64,000 nt of DNA from Candidatus Merdivicinus faecavium (GTDB taxonomy: Bacteria > Bacillota > Clostridia > Oscillospirales > Ruminococcaceae), in assembly GCA_018716285.1 (NCBI GenBank), contig DVKD01000046.1, positions 28,643 to 92,642 of the forward strand, read 5' to 3'. Made by a program: the position numbers and the translations under genes. The notes beneath the pieces are model-generated. The model was not told where the DNA came from, did not search any database, and was given only the letters and a program-made list of their open reading frames with translations. Positions 51,502 to 59,683 of this stretch are shown one piece after another (the first letter of the stretch is position 1; every line of letters begins with the position of its first letter).

Positions 51502-52218
51502 ATGAAACCGTTATACGCCCTTCTCCTCTCCGCGGCGCTGGCCTGTTCCCTCACCGCATGCACCGCCTCCGGCGGAGGAACCGCGTCTTCCGATGCAGGC
51601 GGCGCCTCCGAACAGCCCTCCCCCTCTGCGGCGGCTGAATCCTCGGAGGAAGCTTCCTCCGAGACCGCCTCGGAACCTGAATCTTCCGAAACATCTGCCC
51701 TGGAATCGGAGGAAACCGCAGAAATCGCCGACCCGGAAACGGGCGGCACCCTCATCGCTTATTTCTCCTGGTCGGGCAACACCGAGCAGATGGCGGAGCT
51801 CATTCAGGCCGAAACCGGCGGCGATCTGTTCGAGATCGAACCCGCCGCCCCCTACACCGACGACTACGACGCCCTGTTGGACGTCGCCCAGCAGGAGCAG
51901 GCCGACAATGCCCGCCCGGAGCTGGCGTCCGCGGTCGAAAACTGGGACAGCTACGACGTAGTGTTCGTGGGATACCCCGATTGGTGGAGCGACGCGCCCA
52001 TGATCGTCTACTCTTTCCTGGAGTCCTACGACTGGGAGGGCAAGACCCTCGTCCCCTTCTGCACCAGCGGAGGCAGCGGGTTTGGCCGCAGCCTGGACAA
52101 GCTTCCCGACAGCGCGCCGGGAGCCGCGATCCTGGAGGGGCTTCATATATCCGGCAGCCGCGTGGACAGCGCTGCGGAAGAGGTCGCCGCCTGGATCGAC
52201 GGCCTGGCCCTGTCCTGA
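51502..52218 (+). CDS. Flavodoxin-domain lipoprotein
   Basis: 238-residue lipoprotein: lipobox LTAC (Cys near 19), a long Ser/Glu linker (about 25-80) and a flavodoxin domain with the intact loop [15 protein letters not shown], then [23 protein letters not shown] and [12 protein letters not shown]. It would hold FMN outside the membrane. AAAGGA 9 nt before ATG 51502 fixes the start. Confidence 0.9.
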   Translation: MKPLYALLLSAALACSLTACTASGGGTASSDAGGASEQPSPSAAAESSEEASSETASEPESSETSALESEETAEIADPETGGTLIAYFSWSGNTEQMAELIQAETGGDLFEIEPAAPYTDDYDALLDVAQQEQADNARPELASAVENWDSYDVVFVGYPDWWSDAPMIVYSFLESYDWEGKTLVPFCTSGGSGFGRSLDKLPDSAPGAAILEGLHISGSRVDSAAEEVAAWIDGLALS

Positions 52219-52243
52219 GCCTGCAGAGAAGGGAGGGTTCGCC

Positions 52244-52921
52244 GTGAAGCCGAAAGCCATCCTCAAAATTGCCGCAGATATTCTGATGACCCTCGCCCTC
52301 ATGTTTCTGATGGGATACCAGTTCTGGAGCGATACCGCCCACGAGTGGGTGGGAGCAGGGATGTTCCTGCTCTTCATCCTCCACCACATCCTGAACGGCG
52401 GCTGGTACCGCAACTTATTTCGGGGGAAGTATTCCCCTTCCCGGATCCTTCAGCTGGCTGCCGACCTGCTGCTGTTTCTCGCCATGATTGGCCTGATGGT
52501 CAGCGGGATCATGCTTTCAAACCACGTCTTCGCCTTTTTGAACATCCGTGGCGGGATGTCCTTTGCGCGGCTGCTGCACATGGCGGCTTCCCATTGGGGC
52601 TTTGTCCTGATGGCGCTGCACCTCGGTCTCCATTGGGGCATCTTCCTCGGCATGGCCGGGAAGGCGCTGCGGCTGAAAGGGCCCTCCCGCCTGCGGAAGA
52701 TCCTGCTGCCCATCCTCGGAGCGGGGATCGCGGCCTACGGTGCTTCCGTCTTCGTCCGGAGGGATTTCCTCACCTACATGCTGCTGCAGACCGAGTTTGT
52801 GTTCCTGGACTTCAGCGAGCCGGTCCCGCTGTTCTATCTGGACTACCTGGCCCTGATGGGTACTTTCGTCTTCCTGGCTTATTATGCTTCCAAACTTCTG
52901 CGGCGGCGTATAACCAAATAA
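52244..52921 (+). CDS. DUF4405 membrane protein
   Basis: 225-residue protein with about five or six helices. Histidines within helices ([36 protein letters not shown]) resemble the haem-binding pattern of cytochrome-b-like DUF4405 proteins, so a membrane electron-transfer role toward the flavodoxin lipoproteins is plausible. GTG at 52244 follows GGGAGGG by 6 nt. Confidence 0.8.
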   Translation: MKPKAILKIAADILMTLALMFLMGYQFWSDTAHEWVGAGMFLLFILHHILNGGWYRNLFRGKYSPSRILQLAADLLLFLAMIGLMVSGIMLSNHVFAFLNIRGGMSFARLLHMAASHWGFVLMALHLGLHWGIFLGMAGKALRLKGPSRLRKILLPILGAGIAAYGASVFVRRDFLTYMLLQTEFVFLDFSEPVPLFYLDYLALMGTFVFLAYYASKLLRRRITK

Positions 52922-52954
52922 ATAAACTGCAATCAATGAAAAGGAGTGTTTTGT

Positions 52955-53392
52955 ATGCGTATCCACGACAAAGCTGCATTCGACAAGGAAAACGTCTTCG
53001 GCCTGGGCAATCCCAACACCGCGTTTGCCCAATTCTTCATCGGCAATTCCTACCTGAACCCCCTGACCGAGGCCGGCAAGTGCCCGGTATTCCTGGCCAA
53101 CGTCACCTTTGAGCCGGGCTGCCGGAACAACTGGCACATCCACCACGCCAAATCCGGCGGCAGGCAGCTGCTCATCTGCACCGCCGGCGAAGGCTGGTAT
53201 CAGGAGGAGGGCAAGGAGGCTGTGAGCCTCACCCCCGGCACCGTCATCACCATCCCCGCGGAGGTCAAGCACTGGCACGGCGCCAAAAAGGACAGCTGGT
53301 TTTCCCACATTGCGGTAGAGGTCCCGGGTGAGGAGACCGGGAACGAGTGGCTGGAAGCGGTAGACGACGCGGCTTACGCCGCCCTCGAGTAA
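52955..53392 (+). CDS. Cupin-domain protein
   Basis: 145-residue single cupin: motif 1 NNWHIHHAKSGGRQLLICTAGEG with metal His residues and motif 2 PGTVITIPAEVKHWHGA. The same family commonly accompanies carboxymuconolactone-decarboxylase-like and aldo/keto reductase genes. AAGGAG is 8 nt before ATG 52955. Enzyme activity is unknown. Confidence 0.88.
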   Translation: MRIHDKAAFDKENVFGLGNPNTAFAQFFIGNSYLNPLTEAGKCPVFLANVTFEPGCRNNWHIHHAKSGGRQLLICTAGEGWYQEEGKEAVSLTPGTVITIPAEVKHWHGAKKDSWFSHIAVEVPGEETGNEWLEAVDDAAYAALE

Positions 53393-53403
53393 GGAGGGGC
53401 GGT

Positions 53404-54450
53404 ATGCAGTACGCAAAGCTCGGAAATTCGGACCTGACCGTCTCCCGCATCTGCATGGGGTGCATGGGCTTCGGCGACGCGGGAAACGGCCAGCACAGCT
53501 GGACGCTGGATGAACCCCATTCCCGCGAGATCATCCAGCGGGGGCTGGAACTGGGGGTCAACTTCTTCGACACCGCCATCGGCTACCAGAGCGGCACCAG
53601 CGAGCAGTACCTGGGGCGGGCGCTTAAAGATTTCGCGAAGCGGGAGGATGTGGTGGTCGCCACCAAGTTCCTGCCCCGCACCCAGGAGGAGATCGCCGCC
53701 GGCGTCACCGGCCAGCGGCACATCGAGCGGATGGTCAACACCAGCCTGAAAAACCTGGGGCTGGACTACATTGACCTGTATATCTACCACATGTGGGACT
53801 ACGAAACACCCCTTTATGACATCCTGGACGGCTTGAACCGGGTGGTGCAGGCGGGTAAGGTCCGGTATATTGGCATTTCCAACTGCTTCGCCTACCAGCT
53901 CTCTAAGGCCAACGCTCTGGCCGAAAAGGAGGGCTTCCCGAAATTCGTCTCCATCCAGGGGCACTACAACCTGATCTTCCGGGAGGAGGAGCGGGAGATG
54001 GCGAAGCTCTGTCATGAGGACAACATCGCCATGACCCCCTACAGCGCCCTGGCAGGCGGGCGGCTCTCCAAGCACCCGGGCGAGACCTCCAAACGGCTGG
54101 AAGAGGACAGCTACGCCAGGTTCAAATACGACGCCACCGCGGAACAGGATGCGGCCATCATCGGCCGCGTGGCGGAGCTGGCCGAAAAGCGGGGCGTCTC
54201 CATGACCGAGGTTTCTCTGGCGTGGCTGCTCACCAAGGTCACCGCCCCCGTAGTCGGGGCCACCAAGCTGCACCACATCGAGGGCGCAGCCAAAGCGGTG
54301 GAGCTTGCCCTGACGGAGGAGGAGTGCGCCTATCTGGAAGAGCCTTACCTCCCCCACAAACTCGTGGGCGTGATGGCCCAGAACACCCCTGCCGCCGCGA
54401 AGGAACAGCATGTCTGGTCGACCGGCAGCCAGAAGATCGAAAAGGAATAG
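53404..54450 (+). CDS. Aldo/keto reductase
   Basis: 348-residue NADPH-dependent reductase with the full catalytic tetrad: Asp56, Tyr61, Lys88 and His129. GNSDLTVSRICMGCMGFGD start and the IQGHYNLIFREEEREM and APVVGATKLHHIE segments place it with YhdN/IolS-type proteins. Starts 11 nt after the cupin gene. Confidence 0.93.
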   Translation: MQYAKLGNSDLTVSRICMGCMGFGDAGNGQHSWTLDEPHSREIIQRGLELGVNFFDTAIGYQSGTSEQYLGRALKDFAKREDVVVATKFLPRTQEEIAAGVTGQRHIERMVNTSLKNLGLDYIDLYIYHMWDYETPLYDILDGLNRVVQAGKVRYIGISNCFAYQLSKANALAEKEGFPKFVSIQGHYNLIFREEEREMAKLCHEDNIAMTPYSALAGGRLSKHPGETSKRLEEDSYARFKYDATAEQDAAIIGRVAELAEKRGVSMTEVSLAWLLTKVTAPVVGATKLHHIEGAAKAVELALTEEECAYLEEPYLPHKLVGVMAQNTPAAAKEQHVWSTGSQKIEKE

Positions 54451-54463
54451 GGAGGATTTTGTC

Positions 54464-55156
54464 ATGAACTATTGGGAAACCGATCCGGAATTTGCAGAAC
54501 GCCTGGAACACTTTGCCTTTGAGGAAGTGCCCGGCGAGGAAGGACAGCAGCTCGACGAGACGACCCGGCATCTTGCGATTCTCGCCGCGCTATTGGGCTG
54601 CCAGGGAATTGATGAGTTCAGGGCGGAGCTGCCCCGTGCGCTGGACGCGGGCCTCTCCCCCGTCATGGTCAAAGAAGTCGTCTACCAGGCAGTGGACAAC
54701 CTGGGCATCGGACGGGTCAGACCCTTTCTGGATGCGGCCAACGATATTTTGACGGAACGCGGGGTCAAGCTGCCCCTGGAAGGGCAGGCGACCACAACGA
54801 TGGAGGACCGCCTGGAGAAAGGAATCCAGACCCAGGTCGAGATCTTCGGAGAAGGAATGAACGAAGCGTGGAAAAACGGCCACATCAACCGCTGGCTGGC
54901 GGCCAACTGCTTCGGCGATTACTACACCCGCACCGGCCTGAACCTCGTCCAGCGGGAGATGATCACCTTCTGCTTCCTGGCGGCCCAGGGCGGATGCGAG
55001 CCGCAGCTGACAGCGCACGCGGGCGGCAACATGAACCTGGGCAGCGACGCGGCCTTTCTCGTAAAGGTTGTCTCCCAGTGCCTGCCGTACATCGGCTATC
55101 CCCGCAGCCTGAACGCCATCTCCTGCGTCAATAAGGCGGCGGAATCGAGAAAGTAA
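54464..55156 (+). CDS. Carboxymuconolactone decarboxylase-family protein
   Basis: 230-residue protein with two CMD/AhpD-like helical halves (ILAALLGCQGIDEFRAELPRAL, KEVVYQAVDNLGIGRVRPF, and ITFCFLAAQGGCEPQLTAH). The redox cysteine pair of AhpD (CxxC) is absent, leaving single cysteines. A peroxide or lactone role is possible but unproven. ATG 54464 after GGGAGG. Confidence 0.88.
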   Translation: MNYWETDPEFAERLEHFAFEEVPGEEGQQLDETTRHLAILAALLGCQGIDEFRAELPRALDAGLSPVMVKEVVYQAVDNLGIGRVRPFLDAANDILTERGVKLPLEGQATTTMEDRLEKGIQTQVEIFGEGMNEAWKNGHINRWLAANCFGDYYTRTGLNLVQREMITFCFLAAQGGCEPQLTAHAGGNMNLGSDAAFLVKVVSQCLPYIGYPRSLNAISCVNKAAESRK

Positions 55157-55216
55157 CGGGGAGTCATGACAGCGGCGCTTTGGCATGCTGCAAGAGGGAG
55201 AAAAATGGAGCTTCAT

Positions 55217-55924
55217 ATGTCTAAGAAAACTACGGTTGGACTGACCGCCTGTGCGCTGAAAAATCTTGCCGTTGCGGCCATGCTGTTTGACCACTTTATC
55301 GCCGTATTCTGGCAGGGAAATGAGGCGGCGGGGCTTCTGCTGCGGATCCCCGGCCGCATTGTGGCCCCCATCATGTGCTACATGATTGCCGAAGGGTTTT
55401 ACCGCACCTCCAACGTGAAGAAATATCTCGCCCGCCTGCTTCTCTTCGCCGCGCTGTCCCATTTCCCCTATGTAATCTATTTTGAACTTTCATGGTGGCG
55501 GGCCACAGGCGTCATCTGGTCGCTCTTTCTCGGGCTGCTGTCGCTGACCATCGCCAGGCATCCGCGCCTGCCGTTTCTGGTCAAAGCAGCGGGCATATTC
55601 TTCTGCTGCCTGCTGGCCTATCCCGCCGACTGGAACTATATTGCCGTACTGTGGATCCTGTTCTTTGGGCTTTTCCATGAACAGTGGGAGAAGCAGGCAA
55701 TCAGCTTTGCCGCAATCGGGCTCCTGTTCCTCATCCTTCCGGCCTTCCGACAGGGCGGGCTGAACCCGCTGGTCTGCTCCGGGATTTTCCTGGCGCTCCC
55801 CCTGATCCGATGCTACAACGGCCAGCGCGGCCCGGGCGGTCGCATAGCCAAATGGGGATTCTACCTCTTCTACCCCGCCCATCTGATGGCCCTGGAGCTG
55901 TTAAAGCTCGCGCTGGGGGTGTAG
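55217..55924 (+). CDS. TraX-family membrane protein
   Basis: 235-residue protein with about seven helices and the TraX pattern (LKNLAVAAMLFDHF, APIMCYMIAEGFYRTSNVKKYLARLLLFA, FYLFYPAHL). TraX homologues are related to acyltransferase-3-like membrane enzymes, and chromosomal copies are common in clostridia. ATG at 55217 has GGAG 6 nt upstream; the earlier ATG 55205 has too short a spacer. It is 3 nt before the peptidase gene. Confidence 0.85.
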   Translation: MSKKTTVGLTACALKNLAVAAMLFDHFIAVFWQGNEAAGLLLRIPGRIVAPIMCYMIAEGFYRTSNVKKYLARLLLFAALSHFPYVIYFELSWWRATGVIWSLFLGLLSLTIARHPRLPFLVKAAGIFFCCLLAYPADWNYIAVLWILFFGLFHEQWEKQAISFAAIGLLFLILPAFRQGGLNPLVCSGIFLALPLIRCYNGQRGPGGRIAKWGFYLFYPAHLMALELLKLALGV

Positions 55925-55927
55925 GGG

Positions 55928-57145
55928 ATGCGGATCACCAAGGGGACGGCAGCGGCAATGGGGTTTTCGCTGGGCGTTCTTCTGTCTGCGGCGATTGTCG
56001 TCCTTTTCGCGGCTGCCGCGCAATTCATCGCGCCTGATATTGTTCCGGAGTCTGTCCCATCCAGCGCTCCGGAAATTTCCGCATCCGAACCTTCCGAAGA
56101 ACCGGCGTCCAGCGCCCCGGAGGAGTCCGAGCCCGACCTTTCCGAGCCTGCGCAGGTTATCGTCTACGACGGCGAACTGGAACTGCCGATAGAGGGGGCC
56201 ACCGGCTATGCGGCGGCCGCTATCGGCATGTACGCGGAACCTGCCGGCGAAGGGGAACTGCTCATCACCCTCTCCCCCGGCCAGGCCTTTGTAATTACCG
56301 GCGAGCGCGGCGGATGGTGGCAGGTGCGGATGGACGGGCTCACCGGCTGGGTGCGGCACGATTCCTGCCTGATCAACTTGCCCGATGTGATCCCCTCCAT
56401 CGTCTATCGCAACACCAACGCCTCCGCCTCGCTGTTCCGGTCATCCGGGCGGGAAATCCCCGGCATTACCGGACAGGCGCTGTACGACGCTTCCAGCTAC
56501 AACGCGCGGTTCGGCTATGAAACCTGCAACATGGCCGTGCTCTACGCGACGGCCAAAAAGCTTGCCGACGCCCAGGACCGGGCGCTGGCGGACGGCTACA
56601 CGCTGGTCCTATACGAGGGGTTCCGGCCCTATCAGACGCAGATCGCGGTGGCAGAGGCCCTCTCCGCCCTGGCCGAAACAGACGAGACGGTGCGGTCCGG
56701 CATCGTCTCAGAGCCCTGGTCGATCAACTGGTTCATCGCCACAGGGGTTTCCAGCCATCAGTGGGGGTACGCGGTGGACGTCTCGCTGGCCCGGGTCACC
56801 GCAGTCGAACAGGAAACCTGCGGCCCGTATGTCTATACCCGTGTTACCGGCTGCGAGGAACTGGAAATGCCGACCGCGATGCACGAATTGAGTTCCGCGG
56901 CAGCCAGCCTGACACAGCCGGTCGCCTCTACCAATCTCACCGCCTGGCAGGAAGTCTCGCCCGCTCCTGCTATGACAGAAGCGGCCCTGGCTCTGCGCGG
57001 CTACTGCACGGCCGCCGGTCTGACCCCGCTCGCGTCGGAATGGTGGCATTTCAACGACCTGGACCGCATGGTCATCGTCGGCGAAAGCTGGCGGGAGGAC
57101 TTCACCCTGGCGGAAAATGTCAGCGAGGAAATCGCCGCCGAATAA
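55928..57145 (+). CDS. M15-family D-Ala-D-Ala dipeptidase/carboxypeptidase with SH3-like domain
   Basis: 405-residue anchored exoprotein: N-terminal helix (10-33), Ser/Glu/Pro linker (about 36-75), SH3-like beta domain (about 90-150), and a VanX/VanY-like M15 domain (about 165-390) with the zinc motif SSHQWGYAVDVS and a second EWWHFND motif. It likely trims stem peptides in the wall. It overlaps no other gene and ends before a strong terminator. Confidence 0.88.
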   Translation: MRITKGTAAAMGFSLGVLLSAAIVVLFAAAAQFIAPDIVPESVPSSAPEISASEPSEEPASSAPEESEPDLSEPAQVIVYDGELELPIEGATGYAAAAIGMYAEPAGEGELLITLSPGQAFVITGERGGWWQVRMDGLTGWVRHDSCLINLPDVIPSIVYRNTNASASLFRSSGREIPGITGQALYDASSYNARFGYETCNMAVLYATAKKLADAQDRALADGYTLVLYEGFRPYQTQIAVAEALSALAETDETVRSGIVSEPWSINWFIATGVSSHQWGYAVDVSLARVTAVEQETCGPYVYTRVTGCEELEMPTAMHELSSAAASLTQPVASTNLTAWQEVSPAPAMTEAALALRGYCTAAGLTPLASEWWHFNDLDRMVIVGESWREDFTLAENVSEEIAAE

Positions 57146-57157
57146 CCGCATCGGCCA

Positions 57158-57195
57158 AAAAAGCGTGTACCCTGCATGGGTACACGCTTTTTCTT
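57158..57195. terminator. Bidirectional terminator
   Basis: 15-bp perfect stem (AAAAAGCGTGTACCC and complement) with a 5-nt loop; T runs on both strands. Confidence 0.95.
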
Positions 57196-57212
57196 TTGGC
57201 AGTCAGGGGGCA

Positions 57213-58004
57213 TTAGCCTTCCCCGCCGGAGGGAAGGCAGCTTACGATCATGTCATGCACTTCCCTGCTGCCGGCTGTGACCGTCGTGACCTTCCCGAAG
57301 TCGAGCGGCTCGCCGCCGGCGGTGATCACGCCCCCCGCCTCCCGGATGATGGCCGCGGAGGCGGCAAAATCCCAGGGGGAAAGCCGCGCTTCGTAAAAGC
57401 CGTCGCTCCTGCCCGCGGCGACGCTGCACAGGTCGAGGGCAGCCGAGCCGCTCCGCCGGATATCTCCGCAGCGCAGGAAGATGCGCTGCATCGTCTCAAA
57501 GGTCTCGCCGGCCAGCTCGCGGAGGTAAGGGGTGGTGCCGCACATCACGATGGCCTTCTCAAGCGGGGTAGCGGCGGTCCGGATGGGCTCCCCGTCCGCG
57601 AATGCCCCGCCGCCGCGGACGGCGTGGAAGACCTCCCCGGTGTACAAATTGCGCACGACGCCGAGCAGCGCCTCCCCGCCCGCGACGAGCCCGACCGAGA
57701 TGGCCGAGCAGCGGGCGCCGCGGATGAAGTTGGTCGTCCCGTCGATGGGGTCGATGAGCCAGCAGAGGCCGGCGGGCAGCCCGTCATGCTCCCCCTCCTC
57801 CGCAAAAAAGGCGGCTTCGGGCAGAAGCGGCGCGAGATGGGAGATGAGGTACTCCTGGGAGGCGAGGTCGGCGGCGGTCACAAAGTTCGCATGCCCCTCC
57901 TTTTCATAGACAGCGGGGCGCTCCATCGAGCGGACCAGCGCGGCCGCCTCCCCCGTGATGCGGCAGACTTCCCCGGCGAGCCGGGCAAGGGTTTCGGTCG
58001 TCAT
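57213..58004 (-). CDS. Inositol monophosphatase family protein
   Basis: 263-residue Mg-dependent phosphatase: Glu70 in AEEGE, DPIDGTTNF with Asp85 and Asp88, and a C-terminal WDFAA metal Asp. Could act on inositol phosphate, 3-prime nucleotide phosphates or other sugars. It begins 21 nt after the amidohydrolase stop. Confidence 0.93.
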   Translation of the reverse strand: MTTETLARLAGEVCRITGEAAALVRSMERPAVYEKEGHANFVTAADLASQEYLISHLAPLLPEAAFFAEEGEHDGLPAGLCWLIDPIDGTTNFIRGARCSAISVGLVAGGEALLGVVRNLYTGEVFHAVRGGGAFADGEPIRTAATPLEKAIVMCGTTPYLRELAGETFETMQRIFLRCGDIRRSGSAALDLCSVAAGRSDGFYEARLSPWDFAASAAIIREAGGVITAGGEPLDFGKVTTVTAGSREVHDMIVSCLPSGGEG

Positions 58005-58025
58005 AGTGCTCCTCCTTTCCCGGCG

Positions 58026-58829
58026 TCAGTCGGTTTCCTTCAAGATCACCCGGGCGAAATTGCCGGAGAGGATCATGGCGCGCTCTTTGGGCGGCAGCCC
58101 CAGGGCGTTGAAGCGGGCCAGCTCGTCCTCGTGGGTCCACATCGGGAAGTCTGTGCCGAAGAAGAAGCGTTCAAAGCCGAACCGCTCAAAGAACTTCCAT
58201 GCGCCCTCGGCCGGGAGGGCAAAGAGGGCGCTCGAGGTGTCCATATAGATGTTGGGGGCCTCGTAGCAGGAAAGCGCTTCCTCCCAGCAGCGGTAGCCGC
58301 CGAAGTGCGCGGCAATGCAGGTGAGGTTCGGGAAGCGCTCGGCGACCCGCTCCATCCGGCGGGGGGCGGAGAAGTCATAGCGGTTGTCGCCGGTGTGGAA
58401 GAGGATGGCGAGCTTCCCTTCCGCCAGGCGGTAGATCTCCATCGCGCGGTCGTCGTCGATGTTGAACTCCTGGAAGTCCGGGTGGAGCTTTAACCCGTAG
58501 TAGCCGCGGCTGAGGATCCGCTCCATCTCCTCCTCGAGGTCCTCGAGGTCGGGGTGCATGGTGGCGAAGGGGACAAATTCGGGATGGGCGATGCTCTCCT
58601 CCCAGATGAAGTCGTTGATCGCCTTCACCTGGCCGGGCCGGGTGGCGGTGGAGCAGACCAGGTAGCGGTCGACCCCGATTCTGCGGCCGCTCTCCAGGAG
58701 GGCCTCGGCGGTGCCGTTGCCGTCATGCATCGTCAGGTCGTAAAAATGCCCGATGGAATCGACCGCCTTGGCGGCGATTTTCTGCGGGAAGATATGCGCA
58801 TGCGCGTCGATGATGCGTTCTTTTTCCAA
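58026..58829 (-). CDS. Amidohydrolase (Amidohydro_2 family)
   Basis: 267-residue TIM-barrel metallohydrolase: DAHAHIFP (HxH), GLKLHPDF, FHTGDN, CIAAHFGG and FGTDFPMW with the final metal Asp. Such enzymes include decarboxylases and lactonases. No ATG precedes the HxH motif in frame; TTG at 58829 has GAGG 8 nt upstream (58841-58838) and is chosen over a TTG at 58835. Confidence 0.88.
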   Translation of the reverse strand: MEKERIIDAHAHIFPQKIAAKAVDSIGHFYDLTMHDGNGTAEALLESGRRIGVDRYLVCSTATRPGQVKAINDFIWEESIAHPEFVPFATMHPDLEDLEEEMERILSRGYYGLKLHPDFQEFNIDDDRAMEIYRLAEGKLAILFHTGDNRYDFSAPRRMERVAERFPNLTCIAAHFGGYRCWEEALSCYEAPNIYMDTSSALFALPAEGAWKFFERFGFERFFFGTDFPMWTHEDELARFNALGLPPKERAMILSGNFARVILKETD

Positions 58830-58892
58830 TTTCAATGCCTCATTTCCGGGATATGGCGCGTTTTCTGCGTCATTTTTTGCGTTACACAGACT

Positions 58893-58921
58893 ATTATAGA
58901 GCAAATGCGCGGAAAAAGCAA
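58893..58921 (-). promoter_or_regulatory. Promoter of the amidohydrolase-IMPase pair
   Basis: Minus strand TTGCTT (58921-58916), 17-nt spacer, TATAAT (58898-58893). Confidence 0.85.
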
Positions 58922-59013
58922 GCGTTATTTTGGAAAAGCTCTCGACTTGCGCGTTTGCATATATTATGATAAATGCAGAGAAAAACAGGCGCCGGCAAAA
59001 AAATTTCATTTCA

Positions 59014-59047
59014 GCACGCGCGGCCTATTGACTTTCCGCACGCGCGG
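59014..59047. promoter_or_regulatory. Direct repeats flanking the RHH promoter -35 box
   Basis: GCACGCGCGG occurs at 59014-59023 and again at 59038-59047, either side of the -35 hexamer. Placement suggests an operator for the ribbon-helix-helix protein. Confidence 0.55.
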
Positions 59048-59056
59048 TGCTATAAT
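59028..59056 (+). promoter_or_regulatory. Promoter of the RHH gene
   Basis: TTGACT at 59028-59033, 17-nt spacer, TATAAT at 59051-59056. Confidence 0.85.
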
Positions 59057-59086
59057 TGTTGCATGGGCAGAAAGCGAGGTGAAGCT

Positions 59087-59269
59087 ATGAGCCCGAAAAC
59101 CGGCAGGCCGCCCAAGTCGGACGCCAAAAAGATCAACCTCAATATCCGCCTCAACGAGGAGGAGGACGCGCTGATCCGCGCGTGTGCAGAGCGGATGGGG
59201 ACGACCCGCACCGCCATGATCTTAACGGCTGTCCGCCAGCTTCAGGCGGAATTGGACAAACAAAAATAG
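59087..59269 (+). CDS. Small ribbon-helix-helix (CopG-like) protein
   Basis: 60-residue protein with the RHH pattern: basic N-terminus GRPPKSDAKK, beta strand INLNIRL (16-22), and two helices ending near residue 57. GAGG 7 nt before ATG 59087. Frames extending further upstream run through the promoter. No toxin gene follows, so it is more likely a stand-alone regulator than an antitoxin. Confidence 0.85.
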   Translation: MSPKTGRPPKSDAKKINLNIRLNEEEDALIRACAERMGTTRTAMILTAVRQLQAELDKQK

Positions 59270-59304
59270 ATGCAAACCGCCCACTTGCAAAAGGGATTTG
59301 CATC
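59269..59304 (+). repeat. Hairpin after the RHH gene
   Basis: GATGCAAA (59269-59276) pairs with TTTGCATC (59297-59304). No T run, so termination is uncertain. Confidence 0.5.
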
Positions 59305-59329
59305 TATACTGCTCCACCTGCCGGTCAAA

Positions 59330-59375
59330 GACCGGAGCGGATACCAATATTATACCATGCTGTCCCGCTCCGGTC
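59330..59375. repeat. Inverted-repeat element A, intact copy
   Basis: 11-bp arms GACCGGAGCGG (59330-59340) and CCGCTCCGGTC (59365-59375) around a 24-nt AT-rich centre holding AATATTATACCATG. An overlapping small palindrome CCGGTC-AAA-GACCGG spans 59321-59335. A second copy occurs at 59503-59713, split by insertions. Confidence 0.75.
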
Positions 59376-59439
59376 AAGTTTTAATGTGCCCACAAACATC
59401 AAGAAGGGCACGAAACCGCCAGTTCGAAGAGATCAAAAA

Positions 59440-59480
59440 ATAACGGCTTCGCCACGCCTGCAAAGCCGCAAAGCCGTTAT
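59440..59480. repeat. Inverted-repeat hairpin B
   Basis: 10-bp arms ATAACGGCTT (59440-59449) and AAGCCGTTAT (59471-59480) around a 21-nt loop with inner CGGC-rich pairing. It sits between the two copies of element A. Confidence 0.65.
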
Positions 59481-59520
59481 CGTACCATCTCGCGCCGAAA
59501 AAGGCCGGAGCGGATACACA

Positions 59521-59614
59521 AATATTATATCATGGCGGCAAATCCCTGCGGGATTTGCCGGGCGGGCGCAGCCGCCCGGGTTTTGCTGCGCAAAACCCGT
59601 CATGATACAATGTT
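59521..59614. repeat. Cloverleaf module 1 (three hairpins in an outer stem)
   Basis: Outer 14-nt stem 59521-59534 with 59601-59614 (core TATCATG / CATGATA). Inside: GGCAAATCCC-TGC-GGGATTTGCC (59537-59559), GGGCGG / CCGCCC (59560-59577), and GGGTTTTGC-TGC-GCAAAACCC (59578-59598). It has no coding capacity. Confidence 0.75.
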
Positions 59615-59683
59615 CTCAAAGGGAATCCGCCAGGATTCCGAAGGGGACGCAGTCCCCGTTGCTTCCGCAAGGAAGCCTTTGAG
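59615..59683. repeat. Cloverleaf module 2 (three hairpins in an outer stem)
   Basis: Outer stem CTCAAAGG (59615-59622) / CCTTTGAG (59676-59683). Inside: GGAATCC-GCCA-GGATTCC (59622-59639), GGGGAC-GCA-GTCCCC (59643-59657) and GCTTCC-GCAA-GGAAGC (59661-59676). It abuts module 1 directly. Confidence 0.75.

Noticed and set aside
59521..59683. CRISPR array
   Set aside because: Hairpins differ from each other in sequence and length, with no equal spacers and no cas genes.
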